Assembly (NCBI GenBank): GCA_963921195.1
Contig: OY992540.1
Coordinates: forward strand, 128,278,671 to 128,342,670
DNA from: Pegoplata infirma
Taxonomy: Eukaryota > Arthropoda > Insecta > Diptera > Anthomyiidae
Length of the DNA stretch: 64,000 nucleotides
Direction: 5' to 3'
In this document: positions 1 to 11,146 of the stretch, piece after piece
Layout of the letters: every line of letters starts with the position of its first letter
Position numbering within the stretch: the first letter of the stretch is position 1
Position numbers and translations under genes: made by a program
Notes under the pieces: model-generated
Told to the model about the DNA's origin: nothing
The model's database searches: none
The model's input: only the letters and a program-made list of their open reading frames with translations

Positions 1-275
1 GGTTGTCGTTTGAAAGTTACCGTGTGTTTTATCTCTCAAATTCATGAAAAACCCTTGCTGAAATTCAGTCTTTTGCTCATAACTTTTGAACCACTGGACC
101 GATTTCGCTGGATTGCAATACCAACCTGGCCAGGTAAATGCCCAACATAAATGCCAAACTTCAGGAGACTCCGTAAAGTCTTTCAAAAGTTAGCGTGTTT
201 TCAACAGACAGACAGACGGGCGGACGGACGGACATCGCTAGATCGTCTTAAAATCGATCGAGGATCATGAATATA
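1..275 (+). mobile_element. DINE-1-like (Helentron-associated) element, 3' part truncated by a foldback insertion
   Basis: The segment contains the family's 'AACTTTTGAACCACTGGACC' block, the 'CAGGTAAATGCCCAACAT' block, a GGAC microsatellite (about 215-235) and 'CATCGCTAGATCG', followed by 'GGATCATGAATATA'. Closely matching stretches occur at 23375-23861, 55566-56619 and, reversed, at 38225-38790. The copy stops exactly where the foldback element begins; in intact copies the next bases are TATACTTTATGGGG. No coding capacity is visible. The DINE-1/Helentron assignment rests on the microsatellite and its flanks, not on a database search. Confidence 0.75.
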
Positions 276-1515
276 TGGGGCATTCCATGTGAAATCGGAC
301 ACTTTGAAAGACTTTTTTTTAGATTTTCCCAATTTGTTTACAGTTTTCAGTACCCTTCGAAAACTCCTTCGTGGTAAATTTTCAGATTTTTTTGATGACC
401 CGTTCAAAAGATACCGAATTTTTAAAAATTGGTAGTTTGCTCCTTTACTCAAACTTCTTCTAATCATAACTTCTTCAATAATGGTCCAAATTTCAAGTTG
501 TTTTTTTTTCAAAATTTTTGTTTTTTTACGTACTTTTTAAAAAAAATCCCGAAAAATTCTTAAAAGCGCTCTAGTATGCGATTTTTAGGTTTTAAAATTT
601 AAATCTCATTTTTGAAAATGTTTGTACCCTTCGATTTTTTTTTAATTTTTTTGTGTAAAACTTCTTTCGATTCTACAAATTTTTTGCCTAGGAGGATCGT
701 GGGATAACGATTAGTACTATTTTTTAAATTTTTTTGAAAAAAATTATTGTAATTTTCCAATCTTAATATCATTTCTACTGCTCCAATGGTGCATCATAGA
801 GGGGTCATTTATAAGACCGACCCCCATTAGTTTTTACGTCTTAACATTTCTTTGGAACAAACTAATACCCTATCTCCAATTTCTAAGGGGGCTCCCACAC
901 AAAACGAGATTTTTTAAAATTTGCTCCAATCGCTCTAACTGCCCTAATAGTGCCTTAGAGCAATCAAATGTATGACCGACCCACAATATTTTTGAAGTCC
1001 AAACATTTTCTCTGAACACACCTACCCTCTATCTTTAACTGTTAAGGCGGTCCCCATACAATTTTTTTTATTTTTTGTAAATTTGTTTTATTTATTCAGC
1101 TTCTACCGGTCCAATGGTGCGTCCGAGAGGGGTCATTAGTGAGACCGACCCCCATTTATTTTTACCATACAACATTTTAAAACATACCTACGTCCTATCT
1201 CCACTCCCTAAGTAGGCTCCCATACAAATAACAGTAGTACAAAATTTTATAAAAATTTAATTTTAAATGGACGCCTACTTAGCGAGTGGAGATAGGGCTG
1301 TGGTATGTTTTACAAAAATGTTGGGGGGTAAAAATAAATGGGGGTCGGTCTCACTAATGACCCCTCTCGGACGCACCATTGGACCGGTAGAAGCTGATTA
1401 AATAAAACAAATTTACAAAAAATAAAAAAAATTGTATGGGGACCGCCTTAACAGTTAAAGATAGAGGGTAGGTGTGTTCAGAGAAAATGTTTGGACTAAA
1501 AAAATATTGTGGGTC
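276..1515. mobile_element. Foldback element copy 1 (full left arm, truncated right arm)
   Basis: It begins TGGGGCATTCCATGTGAAAT after a TA and is nearly the same as the left arm of the complete copy at 17601-19549. The right arm starts near 1261 as the inverted complement of the left one ('GCCTACTTAG.GAGTGGAGAT', 'GGGGGTCGGTCTCACTAATG') and breaks off near 1515, where TGCATATTTTT-rich sequence of another element follows. It is inserted in the TATATATA of a DINE-like copy. The minus-strand open frame at 201-512 reads across the element end into the neighbouring repeat and is not treated as a gene. Confidence 0.85.
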
Positions 1516-1876
1516 GGTTTTGCTGAAAATGCTTATTTTTCCATATTTTGCTGAAAATGCATATTTTTCCATATTTTGCTAATATTCTGATATAAATGCA
1601 TATTTTTGTGTCGTATTTGGTATAAAATTTTAGTTATAGCTTCCGGTTGGAAATCCCTCTCAATTTTTTCAAGGTTAAATACTTGTTTAACCGAAATGAT
1701 TTTTTTTTTCGTAAAGCTTAAAAATTATTAAAAAGTGTTTTCTTTAATTTTTTTTTTTCTAAAGTGCAATAATGCACATTTTTTATAACTTTTAGGACAT
1801 ATTTTTTCAAGGTTTAAGTGCATATTTTAGGGGCTTAAAACATAGTTTTTTAGTGCATGAAGATCCTGAATAGTCC
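1515..1876 (+). mobile_element. Truncated hAT-type MITE (TGCATATTTTT family), right part
   Basis: It shares 'AAAATGCATATTTTT..CATATTTTGCT', 'ATAAATGCATATTTTT' and the end 'TTTTTTAGTGCATGAAG.TCCTG' with the complete copy at 28149-28689. The left terminal inverted repeat is absent, so the junction with the foldback arm at about 1515 is probably a deletion or recombination point rather than an insertion site. Confidence 0.65.
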
Positions 1877-2371
1877 TGAAAACTTAGAATTTCAATTCTA
1901 AGATCCTCCAGAGAAAAAAAAATATTTTGAAACAGTAGTTTTTGAAAATTTTAATTTTTACCGGCCATAAGGGTAAGGAGGGTAATCTAGGAAAACTAGC
2001 ATTTTTCTATGAATTATTTTCCCAGAAACACATAATTCGGTATATAAGATCCTCCAGCAAAATTAACATTAACAATAAGCACATACATATCTAGTAATTT
2101 AAATTTTTGATAGTAAAAGTACTTTTTTTGGTACTTTTTACATCTATTGAGCCAAAGGCCCTTAAAACTTTTCATATTTCTTCAAATCATGCTATACGGT
2201 AAGCAACCCACATGGAACGAAATCGAATGGAAGAGGGAACAAAATGAAATGGAACAGGGAACGAAAGGGATTGGAATTTTTGTACACAATTTATTTTTTT
2301 TTTAATAAATTTTACTATCACTCAATATATTTTTTCAATCAAAATATTGTTCCACTATTTTTTTTTTTTTA

Positions 2372-2780
2372 TCATTCACTTTATCATTTAGTTTGTAACG
2401 CATAAAAATATCGGTCGTGGACCCCATAAGGTATATATATTATTGATCTATGACAGATTCTAAGTCATTCTATGAATATCCGTCCTTCCGTGTGCTAGAC
2501 TCCTGAAAATTGCCACAAAGATATCTCATGGTCATAGGCCGGTTAAGTTCGGAAATGGGCAAAATCGGATCACGGCCAAAAAAAAAAGAACTAAACCAGA
2601 AATACCCCATTTTTAATTTTTTTTTTTTTTAAATGAAAGCTGTTTATAGCAGTAGGAGTTCAAAGTAATATATTACTAGAGGGCAACAGGCATAACAAAT
2701 ACATTAGTTAGCATTTATCGCGATAGGGAAAGGTATTTTCGATTACCCCCCACCCCCCCTTAAAACGCCCCTGGATTTTT
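2372..2780 (-). mobile_element. DINE-1-like element, degraded copy
   Basis: On the plus strand it reads 'TTTGTAACGCATAAAAATAT', 'GGACCCCATAAGGTATATAT', 'TCCGTCCTTCCGT', 'GGCCGGTTAAGTTCGGAAAT' and near the end 'AAAACGCCCCTGGATTTTTT'. All of these are also present in the copy at 3280-3838. The microsatellite is reduced to two imperfect TCCGTCCTTCCG units, and both ends are poorly defined. Confidence 0.65.
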
Positions 2781-3279
2781 TTGTGTGGATGGACAAACAT
2801 CTAAACTTTACAAAAAAAATTTAAAAAAATAAAAAAAAAGTGGCCGGATTTTTGATAAATTGACTTTTTTAAAAAATGGAAAATTTCAGAACGGGTTCTG
2901 AAAATTTTTCAAGGAAAGAAAAATTATTCTATAGCCCATACGAAACTATATAAGAATGTAAATTTTTAAGATTGTGGTGCATTCCGTTTTAATGTGATAA
3001 ATATTTAATCAAGGCAACTCGCCACAAATTTGACCATTTATCCAATATTTGACCATGCCCAGTTTTCGAAAAATTGAAAAACCGAAAACGCAATTTTCTT
3101 AGTTCCATATAGGGCTATCCAAACAACCTATTCAGAAATTTACGGGACATATGTTTTTCTGTAGCGGGACATTTGGTGTGGAATGCCTCATATGTACATT
3201 TTTTTATGGTAAAAAGGAATAAAGAACAGGTAAAAAATTATGGTAAAATGTTCCTTTTTCTTAATATTGGGAATTTTTT

Positions 3280-3838
3280 TTATACCCTCCAACCACAGTA
3301 TGGGGGTATACTCACTTTGTCATTCCGTGTGTAACGCATCGAAATATCGGTCTAGGACCCCATAAAGTATATATTTTATTGATCAGTGATCGATTCTAAG
3401 ACATTCTAGCGATGTCCGTCCGTCCGTCCGTCCGTCTGTCCGTCTGTCCGTCTGTAGAGGACACGATACAGTCCAAAATAAAAGAGCTAGACTTCCGAAG
3501 TTTGGCACGAACATGTCTTATATTCCTAGGCAGGTTAAGTTCGGAAATGGGCAAAATCGGACCAAGGGGAAAAAAGTTCCCCCTTAGAGAACTAAACCAA
3601 CCCAAGAAAAACCGCATTTTTTGCAGAGTTTTTTGTACTTTTGGTAAGCAAATGCAACATTCTTATCTCAGAAGAAGTTCAAAATCGCAAGGGGAAGGTG
3701 CCCCCTAACGTCTCCCACTAACCCCCCCCACCCAAAAAAAAAAAAGACGCCCCTGGATTTTTTTTAAAATATTTTTTTTACATTTTGGAGGGTATAAAAG
3801 ATTCGGCACAGCCGAATGTAACGCTCTCACTTGTTTTA
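3280..3838 (-). mobile_element. DINE-1-like element, near full length
   Basis: It starts TATACCCTCCAACC, has 'TTACACACGG'-type sequence reversed ('CCGTGTGTAACGCATCGAAA'), the (TCCG)n microsatellite at 3414-3455, and ends 'GGAGGGTATAAAAGATTCGG' followed by a hairpin TTCGGCACAGCCGAA and 'CTCACTTGTTTTA'. The matching plus-oriented copy at 42922-43567 defines both ends. The open frames at 3396-3617 and 3412-3708 lie on opposite strands of the repeat and are not credible genes. Confidence 0.75.
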
Positions 3839-4310
3839 TTTTAATTTTTTTTAACATCCACATGAAACGAAATCGAATGGAACAAAAACGAAATGGAAAA
3901 GAATAGGGAACAAAATGGAATAGAAAAGAAAACAAAACAGATTGTAATTTTTTACTAAAAAATTTTTCATTAAAATTTTATTTTCACTTATATTTTTTGA
4001 CTTTTTTTACTCAAACTTTTTTTGCTTGAGTTTCAGGACATTTCTGGCAATTCCATTTATTAGGTGTAAAAACGGGTAAAAAATAAGTAAAAAGGAACTT
4101 AAGACCCAATAATTTTTTTATTTTTTTTTTAAATCCGCATGGAACGAATTTGAATTGAACAGCGAACGAAAGGTAAAAGAATAGGGAACGAAATGGAATG
4201 TATCTTTTTTAATTCAAATTTTATTTTATATTTTTTCACTAAAAATATTTTCAACTCAATTTTTTTTGGGTTCTAAAAGGGTAAAATTTGTTCTAAAGAA
4301 AAAGTGTTAG

Positions 4311-4945
4311 ATTTTGAATCATTTTTCTATCTGAGATCAAATAAATGTCCACCTAATATAATATATATTTTCTATTCCCTACACATATCAACACACTACA
4401 TTTCTCTAGCATTTTGGTTTTGTTTATGTCTAAAAGTATTTAGAAATAGATTGAGAAAGTGTGAGTGTAGTAGGTGTTGTACTTAGGTACCTAAAAGGGT
4501 CCTATTCGCAAAAAAAAACAAACAAAAACTATCATGTTATTATATGTGGGTTAAAAACTTAACGTGTCAACTTTAATATATGGCTACAAAATCAACAAAA
4601 ACCATGATTGCATGCAACACTTTATTTGCTTGGATGTATGTATGCATATGCAACATATATGGCATTTTAAAAGGTACTTCATATCGTACAAATAGTACTT
4701 ATTAGTAAGTGTTGCAAGGTACTCATTTTGTTGTAAGGGTAACACAAACATAAAACACCCATTAGTTTGTCAAGTGTTTGGTATTTTATTTTAAAAAATA
4801 CAAAAAAAATTAAAATATTGAAATTTGTTTTAAAAAAAATGTTATAAAATTCTTGGCAACATACTACAATGAGTATAATGCATACATCACCATAATATGT
4901 AAGTAACACAATTTTCGATTTTTGATATTTTGATGAAAATCTATT
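4311..4945. other. AT-rich stretch with no recognised feature
   Basis: I see no repeat shared with the rest of the window and no credible open frame. Short AT-rich runs and a ggtacttc/gtacaaatagtac-like local symmetry near 4675-4700 are all that stands out. It may be unique host DNA. Confidence 0.4.
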
Positions 4946-5464
4946 ATTTTTGAGATAATACGAATGTCTGTCAAGTTTTTATCCGTCTGTCCATCTGTCT
5001 GTCTGTGGAAATGGTGATCACGGCCAAAATATTACACGGAGATGACTGAAACTTAACAGATTTGTTGGAAGTTCTCCCGAGAAGTATTGGTATTGCATTT
5101 GAGCGATATCGGTTCAGCGGTTCAAAAGTTATGAACGAAAATGTAAGGACACCTCAAAAATTATAGTACATTCAACATAACCTAAAAATACGAAATGCTT
5201 TAATTCGGCTGCTGGTTGACAAATGTGAACATAATTGAACACCAAATGGTATTTAAAATAGTACGAACATATTTTTTGACAAAAAAAAGAAAAAAATCGC
5301 GGATTTTTTTAAATTTTTTTTTTCGCGAATTTTTTTTTTCAAAAAATTTTTTTTTTTTCAAAAGTAATTTCCTTTTAAATAAAGTTTTTTGCAATAATCT
5401 TTTTGAAATTGTGGAGGGTATCACTACATTCGGCAAGGCCAAATTTAACTTTTTTACTTGTTTT
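4946..5464 (-). mobile_element. DINE-1-like element, subfamily b
   Basis: On the plus strand it has 'ATCCGTCTGTCCATCTGTCT' (about 4980-5000), 'TCGGTTCAGCGGTTCAAAAG', 'TTATGAACGAAAATGTAAGG', 'ACATTCAACATAACCTAAAA', 'GTGGAGGGTATCACTACATT' and ends 'GGCCAAATTTAACTTTTTTA'. The block 'AACATAACCTAAAAAT..GAAATGCTTTAATTCG' distinguishes this subfamily and is shared with 47320-48767 and, in the other orientation, with 24722-27628. The two overlapping open frames at 5200-5535 and 5216-5473 are low-complexity Lys/Phe runs. Confidence 0.7.
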
Positions 5465-6674
5465 AAGTTGTAAAGGTTTCGTAGCGAATTTATCGCCGCA
5501 ACAATTTTAGGAAAAGTGCACAATCCTAAAATCAAAAGTTCTAGAATAACAAATTTTATAATTTTGCTACTTTAATTTAGCAATTAGTTTGTGAGTTCAA
5601 ACTCAGCTAATTCCTGTAGTCCTACGAAGATTTTTTGCAATTTTTTGTTGATTTTATTTACCTTAAAATTTTCTATAACTGTTACAACATTTTACCACTA
5701 ATGGCTTCATCTGTAACACTTAAATCCCCTAAGATTAAAATAGTAAAATAAAACAATTTTGTTTGTTTGTTTGTTTAAATATGTCCAACGGAAAGTGTTG
5801 CAGTGTAAAATATCTAGGGGGAGCTACTTTAACATGTCAGCGTTATTTTTTGTTTATGTTTAAAAAATAAAGAGAAACTAAAACAATTTTATTCAACAAT
5901 TTTTTGTTTTAGTTGAATAAATCCATATGTGACATTGATAAATGACTGTGGTTTTTAATTGAAAGATTTTCAAATATTCGATTGATCAGCGAAGGCAGAT
6001 TTTTAAATGATCTTAAGAAAATGATATCTTCCGATCGGGATGAAATTTGCAACAATGCTAGTCCTATTGGATAGTAGTTTGTACACAATTACCAAATTGT
6101 GTCCAAACAACTGTCTGAGTTAGAGTTACATTTTGAACTAACAGGTGTTTTGTTCTTAGGCCTTTTTTGTTGGCAAACTTTGATTGTTACCATGCATCAA
6201 AACGAAAAAAACGACACCTTAACTTCCATAAATTTCTCAATTTAATTTAGCGTCGTTTGGAATAGTTTTGTAAAATATTACACATTTTCGATGAAATATT
6301 GATAAAATTAGTTTACTAGACGCAATTTAGCTTGAAAACAACACTAAAACATTTATTTTTTTTATTAATACCAAAGAGAGCCATTTACAATAAGAGAATC
6401 ATTCACAATGTATGCAAGTTAATTTTTAACTTCTAGAATTTTGAGCGTTAACACTAATGTGAACTTTGTATGGTAGAACACTGATAATTATGCCAACAAA
6501 AAACGCCTCTTATAAAAATTTGTCTAGATTGTGTTTGATGGCAATTTTTTCAATCTTTTGATAAAAAATTATAAAAAAACAAAAAAGTTTGATTTTTTTT
6601 AAATCCAAAAGTTTTTTTTGTCAAAAAGGGAATTTTTTTGACTCAAATGAAAGCTGAGATATTTTTCTTTTAAA
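5465..6674. other. AT-rich stretch with no recognised feature
   Basis: No repeat family seen elsewhere in the window, no open frame above 60 codons and no RNA gene were recognised. There is a short inverted repeat around 5878-5930 (AACTAAAACAATTTTATTCAAC against the downstream TTTTAGTTGAATAAA). This is one of the better candidates for unique host sequence. Confidence 0.4.
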
Positions 6675-6779
6675 CAGGCGCGGATCCAGCTTTTGGGTCA
6701 TTAGTTAAGGTTTTTATTGGTTACCTCTTATTTATTTTGATATTTTCTAAAGAAACATTTCTAAATTTTAAAAATTGTA

Positions 6780-7140
6780 TAACAAATTGTTTGATATTTT
6801 GAAAAATGTGTCATCAAGAAATTCTCTGGTTCTAATGGAGTTTCCTGGCACCAAAAGACCCAGATTCAGAAACAATTTTCCAATTAAAAATATGACAGAT
6901 TTCAGAAATGTTTATTCCAAAAAAGTTGCCTGATTATAAACAGAAAGTTTATTTGATATTTTGAAAAATTGTTTGATATTTTGAAAAATGTGTCCTCAAG
7001 AAAGTCTCAGGTTCTAATGCAGTTTCCTGACACCAAAAGACCCAGATTCTGAAACAATTTTCCAATTAAAAATATGACAGATTTCAGAAATGTTTATTCC
7101 AAAAAAGTTGTCTGATTATAAACAGAAATTTTATGATTCC
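6780..7140 (+). repeat. Tandem duplication, two ~182 bp units
   Basis: The block 'GTGTC.TCAAGAAA.TCTC.GGTTCTAATG..GTTTCCTG.CACCAAAAGACC' followed by 'AATATGACAGATTTCAGAAA' appears at about 6808 and again at about 6990 with few differences. The join repeats 'TTTGATATTTTGAAAAAT'. It lies inside the 6675-9627 element. Confidence 0.85.
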
Positions 7141-7247
7141 AACACATTATCCCAATAAAAAAAATTCTGAGATTCTGAGGCATTTCGCTACGGAAAAGCT
7201 TTTAGAATATTCTTGCTGTAGAAAAATTTTCAAATTGTGATACATGT

Positions 7248-7979
7248 CCCAGCAAAACTTTGGTAATGGGTAGTGATTATATAACACATTACCAGGTAAT
7301 GCATATAACTTATTTGTAGCATTATTTTATGATGTCTTACCAAACATTTGTTCCACAACGTATTATTTTCAAGTGAAAAATAATGCATTACTAATAATTT
7401 GCTACGTAATGCATGATTATTGGAAAAAATGTATTTCATATTTGTTATTTCTAAACATTAAATCATGGATGACTTATATTTGGTTACATTATGTATTATT
7501 TGAAAGTTTGAAATAATGCATTATTTATAATTGGATGCATAATGCATTACAATAACATAAAAAATAATTATTTTACAAAAAATGCATAAGTTTAAACTAG
7601 AGATGGGCTTACGACAGGAAATTTCTAACGACACACACTCACGAGCATATTTTATCTACTTACACTCACTTACAATCACGTGAGTAAATTTAATACAAAA
7701 TTGCTTTTTCACTACTCGTAACACCTTATATATTATCTTCTGGTATGCTATATTATTTCATTTCTCGTAACCTATAAAATATCATATATTTTACACCTTA
7801 CTCGTATTCTTCGTTATAAATTTATGACTTATTTTATACCTTACTGGTATTCTTTGTGATAATGTGGATGCATTACTTTGAGTCTCATCGCCTGTTAAAA
7901 TCATCAATGCTGCAATGTATAAAATAAGAGATCCTATACCTTATTTTATACCTTATTTGGTATCCTAAGTTTTGCTGGG
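7248..7979. mobile_element. CCCAGC-ended element, type D, copy 1
   Basis: It is bounded by CCCAGCAAAACTT and AAGTTTTGCTGGG (13 bp perfect inverted ends), 732 bp long, and flanked by GT on both sides (7246-7247 and 7980-7981). Copies 2 (22192-22924) and 3 (44932-45667) match almost throughout, including 'TACCAGGTAATG', 'CAATCACGTGAGTAAATTTA' and 'CTCATCGCCTGTTAAAATCA'. There is no open frame of note (7230-7439 minus is inside and not conserved as protein). It is a non-autonomous DNA transposon; superfamily is uncertain, see findings. Confidence 0.9.
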
Positions 7980-8019
7980 GTACTTTCAAATAGAAATATT
8001 TTGAAATATTTTTTTTTAT

Positions 8020-9475
8020 TTTTCTAAAGACAAAGTCTAACACACTAAAACATTCTTTCTACACCAAAATTTTCTTAGAAAGTACCTGGATTAGAAAATT
8101 TAAAGACTTTTTTAAAAAAATTTTAAATAATTTTCTAGATTCTGAGAAATTTTTATATAGGGAAAGTATAGTTTCCTGAGACACTTTTTCTTAGAAAAAG
8201 TCTCAGATTCTCAAGCAATTTCTGAGACATTTTTCCTATTGAAAATTCTGACAATCTATGAAATTTTTCTTACAAAAAATTCTTAGATTCTGAGACATTT
8301 ATCCTGCAGAAAAGTTCTCAGATTCTGAGACATTTTCTCTCAGATTCTGAGTCTCAGATAGATTCTGAGACATTTTTCGAATCCAAAAAAATCTCAGAAT
8401 CTAAGACATTTTCTCAGATTCTTTGAAATTTTTCACAGAAGTCAAAGAAGCCTGAGGATTTTTTTTCTATAGAAAAAGTCTCGGACTCTTAGTCATTTTT
8501 CCTACAGAAAAAGTCTTAAATTCAAGAACATTTTTTTTTTTTTTTAATAAAAACTTACAAAGTCGGAGATTTTTTTTTTCTAGGATTTTAAGATTTTTGC
8601 CTATAAAAAAAATTCATATTTTCTTATTAAACAGTCTTAGATTATGAAACATCTTTCAAACAGAAATTATCTCAGATTCTGAGACATTATCTCTGAATCT
8701 GAAATATGTTTACTTACTAAAGAAAAAGTCTTAGGTTCTGTTATACTTAAAAAATCTCAGATTCCAAGACGTTTTTCTTATAAAAAGGTCACAGATTCTG
8801 TGTAATTTTTCCCTATAGAAAAAGTGTTAGATTCGAATATTTTTTTTTTGAAGAATTTTCAAATTTTTCCTTAACAAAATTTCCTTATTTTTCCCTAAAG
8901 AAAAATTTAAAGATTCCGATACGTTTTCAAGTAAAAAATTCTTAGATTAAAAAAAAAATTTTTCTAAAGAAAAATTTTGAGATTATTTTAAATTTTTCTT
9001 AGAAAAATTTATTTATTTAAAAAAAAAAAAAAAATGATCAGATTTTTCCGAAAAAGAAATTCTCAGATTTTTCCTATAAAAAAATTCTCAGACTTTTTCC
9101 TATAGAAAAAAATGTGATGTTTATGCTATAAAAAGTTGTCGGAATTTTTCCTAAAAAAAATTCTTAGATTTTTTTCCCAAAATATTCTTAGATTTTTTCC
9201 TAAAAAATTCCAAATTTTACCTATAAAAAAGTTTTCCTATAGAAAAAACACACAAATTTTTCGTATAGAAAAGTTCCCAAAGTTTTCTTCTAGAAAAATT
9301 CCCAAATTTTTTGTCTAGAAAAATTCTCAAAATTTCGTCTAGAAAAATAATTCTGTTGTTTCTAGTACTTATAAAGAAAAATTTTAATATTCCGAAACTT
9401 TTTTACATTTCGAAGCATTTTTCCTTTAGAAAAATTTTAAGATTCTTAGACATTTTTAATAGAAAAAAATTCTCA
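8020..9475. repeat. Degenerate CAGATTCTGAGACATTTTT minisatellite, locus 1
   Basis: Units of roughly 35-40 bp of the form 'CTCAGATTCTGAGACATTTT' plus 'CCTATAGAAAAAGT' recur throughout, best preserved at 8180-8420 and increasingly corrupted toward 9475, where only 'TTTTCCTATAGAAAAA'-type pieces remain. The same unit is found at 17041-17475, 47010-47180 and, most regularly, 52273-52930. The frames at 9136-9318 and 9311-9628 are translations of this repeat. Confidence 0.8.
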
Positions 9476-9478
9476 GAA

Positions 9479-9575
9479 TATTTCTTTTTCCTTTTCACTT
9501 TCTATTTTCCCTCTCTTTTCCTCTTCTTCTTTTCTTTTCTCTTTTTCTTTTTCTTTTCTCATTTTCTTTTTTTTC
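9479..9575. repeat. Polypyrimidine (CTTTT) tract
   Basis: Nearly 100 bases contain almost only C and T on the plus strand (TTTCTTTTTCCTTTTCACTT and so on), with a few isolated A. It separates the minisatellite from the right end of the 6675-9627 element. Such mirror-like homopurine/homopyrimidine tracts can form triplex DNA; no function is shown here. Confidence 0.85.
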
Positions 9576-9703
9576 GAATTCGGATTGAGGGGTGTAGATT
9601 TCCTTTTCCCCCGTGGATCCGCGATTGATTTAAGAGCTATGGGGTCGCTAAGTGAGACGGGAGCGGGAAATCTATCAAATTTTTTTTTTTTAATTATCTA
9701 AAA

Positions 9704-9939
9704 CAGTGGTCGGCACAAAGAGGCATATGAAAGTATTAGTGTTTTAATAAAAATATGCATGTGTTGGTGTATTTCTTCAACAAAGCGACATCAACCTGCT
9801 TTGAAGAAAGTCAGCTTGCTACTGAATAAAATATTTGTTTTTTTTATGCTCTTTGTTGATTTTTTGTTGACATTCGTGTTGTATACATGTGAATTGCCGA
9901 TTGTGTTCGGCTCCAGCGTGCAATGGGTGCCGATCACTG
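9704..9939. mobile_element. hAT-type MITE, 236 bp, 8 bp TSD ATCTAAAA
   Basis: The ends are CAGTGGTCGGCAC and GTGCCGATCACTG (12 of 13 bases inverted-complementary). The octamer ATCTAAAA is present exactly at 9696-9703 and again at 9940-9947. An 8 bp target duplication with CAGTG ends is typical of hAT elements. The minus-strand frame of 148 codons at 9791-10237 runs across the right end into unrelated sequence and is therefore not a gene. Confidence 0.9.
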
Positions 9940-10195
9940 ATCTAAAACAACGGTTTTCTAATTTTGTTATATTAAAAAAAGCATCAGGCGAAAAATAGGG
10001 GAGGTGGTTTGGAGGCCTCTGCACCGATTGCGCCATAATAATTACAAAAATGACCAGACAAATGTTAAGAATACTAAAATATGTACATATTTGAAATTTC
10101 ATCCAAATATGTTGACAATGAGCCGAAATAAAGCCTTTTAAAATTTGGTTAACATGAGTGGGGCCATACACTTCGAAAATTATTGCAGTTACTAC

Positions 10196-10669
10196 ATGAC
10201 GGTCATTTGTGTAGTAAGTAGTAGTTGTTGTTTTCAACTACAATTTCGGTTGTTTTTGTATGAAAAATCTCAAACAACAGTTTTTTGCAGTTGTCTTAAA
10301 AAACAAATACTACTACAAAAAATTAGAACATTGTAGTAATAGTTGTTTAATGTAGTTGTTTTTAGTCTATAAAACAAATGTTCTAGAAATTTTTAGAAAA
10401 ACGGATGTGCAGGAAATATTTTCAAATAATTTTAACCGTTTTTGACGTTTTGAAGTTTTTTTGTTTTGTTAATAAAAAAATTTAGACAATTTGAATTGCA
10501 GTAAAAACAACTGTAATTTGAAGTAGTTTTTACAGTTTTTTGTAGCTGTTAATCAATAGTTAAAATCAACAACAATTTTTGGTTGATTTTACCGTAAAAT
10601 GTAGTGGGCGCCTAAACAACAACAAATGTAGTAGTTTAAACTGGCTTTTGTAGTGCAATATACCGTCAT
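10196..10669. mobile_element. Palindromic MITE rich in TAGTTGTT/AACAACTA
   Basis: The left part (ATGACGGTCATTTGTGTAGT) and the inverted right part (ATGACGGTATATTGCACTAC) match. The interior carries many facing TAGTTGTTGTTTTCAACTAC-like pieces, giving an overall imperfect foldback of about 470 bp. The target duplication is not clear. Related Q-rich hairpin sequence occurs at 11147-11391. No coding sequence is visible. Confidence 0.55.
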
Positions 10670-10784
10670 AATTTTTTATGTGTAGTGAAATTCCTCCTAC
10701 ATTTTGTAAGAGAGTTTGAAATGATAAAGTAACCATCTACACCAAGTTTCGTTCCCATATTTTCACCAGGTGTCATGTTATAGT

Positions 10785-10862
10785 TAAAAAAGTGGGGTTT
10801 GGCGGAGGACATTGGGGGGCACTTTCCGCCTCGCGATAGAGTTAACAAATTTATTTATTATA
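10785..10862. repeat. Short dispersed repeat (…CGAGG…GACATT.GGGGG.CAC…)
   Basis: The stretch 'GAGGACATTGGGGGGCACTT'..'CCTCGCGATAGAGTTAACAA'..'ATTTATTTAT' recurs at about 14945-15020 with changes ('GGGACATTAGGGGGACACCT', 'CCTCGTGATAAATGTTGACA'). The two copies flank the 3.9 kb CCCAGC element, but as they are not at its ends I treat them as fragments of another repeat family. Confidence 0.5.
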
Positions 10863-11146
10863 ATTTTCGCACTAAAGTAATTACTTTATAATACAATTTT
10901 ATCATCCCAGCAGAAATTTTGCTAAACTGGCAGCAGCTTTTCGAAAGGAAACTCGAGTCAAGGAGCGCATCCAAACCTGCTGAATTCATGCATGATTCTC
11001 TAAGGCGATATCACACTTTAGAGCGCTAGTTGGATACACCGAAAAAGCGCTCTTAAGATGCTCTGAATTCACATCTCTTTAGAGCGCTGAAAAAATCGCT
11101 TTAAAGATGCAGTGAATTCATGTGTCTTTTAAGCAGAATAAAGTTG

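Larger units (their letters stand above)
1877..4310. repeat. Patchy 'GTACTTTTT / GGATCCTCCAGC / GGAACGAAATGG' repeat, locus 1
   Basis: The stretch holds scattered modules: 'AGATCCTCCAG' (1900, 2048), 'AAGTACTTTTTTTGGTACTT' (about 2117), 'GGTAAAAA' strings (3215-3245, 4070-4090) and 'GGAACGAAATGGAA'-like blocks (2210-2270, 3865-3920, 4140-4200), each followed by T-rich sequence. The same modules occur at 42650-46960, so this is a dispersed complex repeat, interrupted here by two DINE-like copies. Unit length is irregular and I cannot define its ends. No gene is visible. Confidence 0.5.
6675..9627. mobile_element. ~2.95 kb element with GCGGATCC-containing inverted ends
   Basis: The left end reads CAGGCGCGGATCCAGCTTTT and the right end, read inverted, CAATCGCGGATCCACGGGGG, sharing the core GCGGATCCA. 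The flanking octamers (CTTTTAAA and ATTTAAGA) resemble each other only partly, so an 8 bp target duplication is possible but decayed. 'CAG.GGCGGATC' ends are common among hAT-like insect elements; that assignment is inference. It contains a direct duplication, a CCCAGC-ended element at 7248-7979, a long degenerate minisatellite and a polypyrimidine tract. No transposase is visible. Confidence 0.5.

Noticed and set aside
3412..3708. 98-codon frame beginning with Ser/Val/Arg/Pro repeats
   Set aside because: The start is the translated TCCG microsatellite of a DINE-like element.
5200..5535. 111-codon minus frame opposite an 85-codon plus frame
   Set aside because: Both are low-complexity Lys/Phe translations of AT-rich subrepeats in a DINE-like copy.
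9791..10237. 148-codon minus-strand open frame, the longest in the window
   Set aside because: It runs from non-repeat sequence through the target site and into a 236 bp hAT-type MITE, has no recognisable domain, and overlaps other frames. A frame built across a transposon insertion is not a credible gene.
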